From Akkermansiaceae bacterium UBA1518 (lineage in GTDB: Bacteria > Verrucomicrobiota > Verrucomicrobiia > Verrucomicrobiales > Akkermansiaceae), in NCBI GenBank assembly GCA_002323895.1, contig DCQM01000103.1, positions 1 to 6,411 on the forward strand: a stretch of DNA of 6,411 nt, read 5' to 3'. The notes below the pieces were generated by a model. That model searched no databases. It was given only the letters and a program-made list of their open reading frames with translations, and had not been told where the DNA came from. A program made the translations under genes and the position numbers. Within the stretch, counting starts at the first letter, position 1. Each line of letters opens with the position of its first letter. This document shows, one piece after another, positions 6,246-6,411 of this stretch.

Positions 6246-6268
6246 AGTTAACCGCTAGCGTGTTAACT
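6246..6268. repeat. nested palindrome with GTTAAC arms in the spacer before dnaE
   Basis: AGTTAAC (6246-6252) and GTTAACT (6262-6268) are perfect 7-base inverted arms. Between them CGCTAGCG (6253-6260) is itself an 8-base palindrome, offset by one extra T. As RNA on the minus strand it gives about nine pairs with one bulged A and a CTAG loop, starting 33 bases after the stop codon of the upstream transporter gene. It has no T-run, so it is not a standard terminator. It could be a dyad operator for dnaE or a 3'-end hairpin of the transporter transcript. The symmetry is seen; the role is inferred. Confidence 0.5.
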
Positions 6269-6300
6269 CGACCTCAACAAACTGTTCACCACTGATGGCA

Positions 6301-6411
6301 TTAGGCTGATACCATGCAGTAAATTGAGATGACAATGACTCCGATAAGATTCAACACGAGACCTTCCCTTATCATGAGTGGGACCGTCAAGTGGCCAGAA
6401 CCAAAAACCAC
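6301..6411 (-). CDS. C-terminal end of a probable SLC13/DASS-type anion:sodium symporter
   Basis: The minus-strand frame is open from the right window edge to TAA at 6301-6303, giving the last 36 residues of a gene that starts beyond the window. The peptide reads VVFGSGHLTVPLMIREG followed by LVLNLIGVIVISIYCMVSA. This matches the typical ending of sodium:dicarboxylate/sulfate symporters (SLC13/DASS and related ion-transporter families). In that pattern a short segment of the form (N)xxVxGSGxxxxxxMxxxG leads into a last membrane helix beginning LNLIG, after which the protein stops. Such carriers import dicarboxylates, sulfate or similar anions with sodium across the inner membrane. The substrate cannot be told from this fragment. 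The frame, the hydrophobic final helix and the family-like motif are all seen; the family name rests on only 36 residues. It shares its strand with dnaE, but the 217-base gap suggests a separate unit. Confidence 0.6.
   Translation of the reverse strand: MVFGSGHLTVPLMIREGLVLNLIGVIVISIYCMVSA

Overview
The window carries two complete housekeeping genes in convergent orientation, fragments of two genes cut by the window edges, and a 609-base gene-poor stretch. From left to right: the 3' end of a charged, helix-forming protein gene (+, 1-258); a stretch with hairpins, a short repeat pair and one plausible 29-residue membrane peptide on the minus strand (259-867); a class II glycyl-tRNA synthetase of the single-chain type (+, 868-2457); a 168-base convergent spacer (2458-2625); the replicative DNA polymerase III alpha subunit DnaE (-, 2626-6084); a spacer with repeat motifs (6085-6300); and, read from the right edge on the minus strand, the last 36 codons of what looks like a sodium-coupled anion transporter of the SLC13/DASS type (6301-6411).

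The organism is a bacterium: DnaE is a full bacterial replicase. The glycyl-tRNA synthetase is the alpha2 type, not the alpha2-beta2 type of most Proteobacteria and Firmicutes. Moderate base composition, the absence of Shine-Dalgarno sequences before both large genes, and the character of the two proteins suggest a Verrucomicrobiota-like lineage (perhaps Opitutae). This placement is a guess from general familiarity, not a demonstrated result.

The two large genes serve translation (charging of tRNA-Gly) and chromosome replication. They face each other and do not form an operon, so the neighbourhood says little about a joint function. dnaE and the transporter fragment share a strand but are 217 bases apart, which suggests separate transcription units. 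DnaE keeps all nine metal-binding positions of its PHP domain, which points to a built-in proofreading nuclease, and it has a clear clamp-binding QGGLF motif.

No defence system, mobile element, CRISPR array, rRNA or tRNA was seen. The least explained part is 259-867. It holds a promoter-like sequence, a GNRA-capped hairpin and a short hydrophobic ORF on the minus strand, bracketed by a GGACATTCC repeat pair. A second short ORF lies on the plus strand after an in-frame stop. These are leads rather than established genes.
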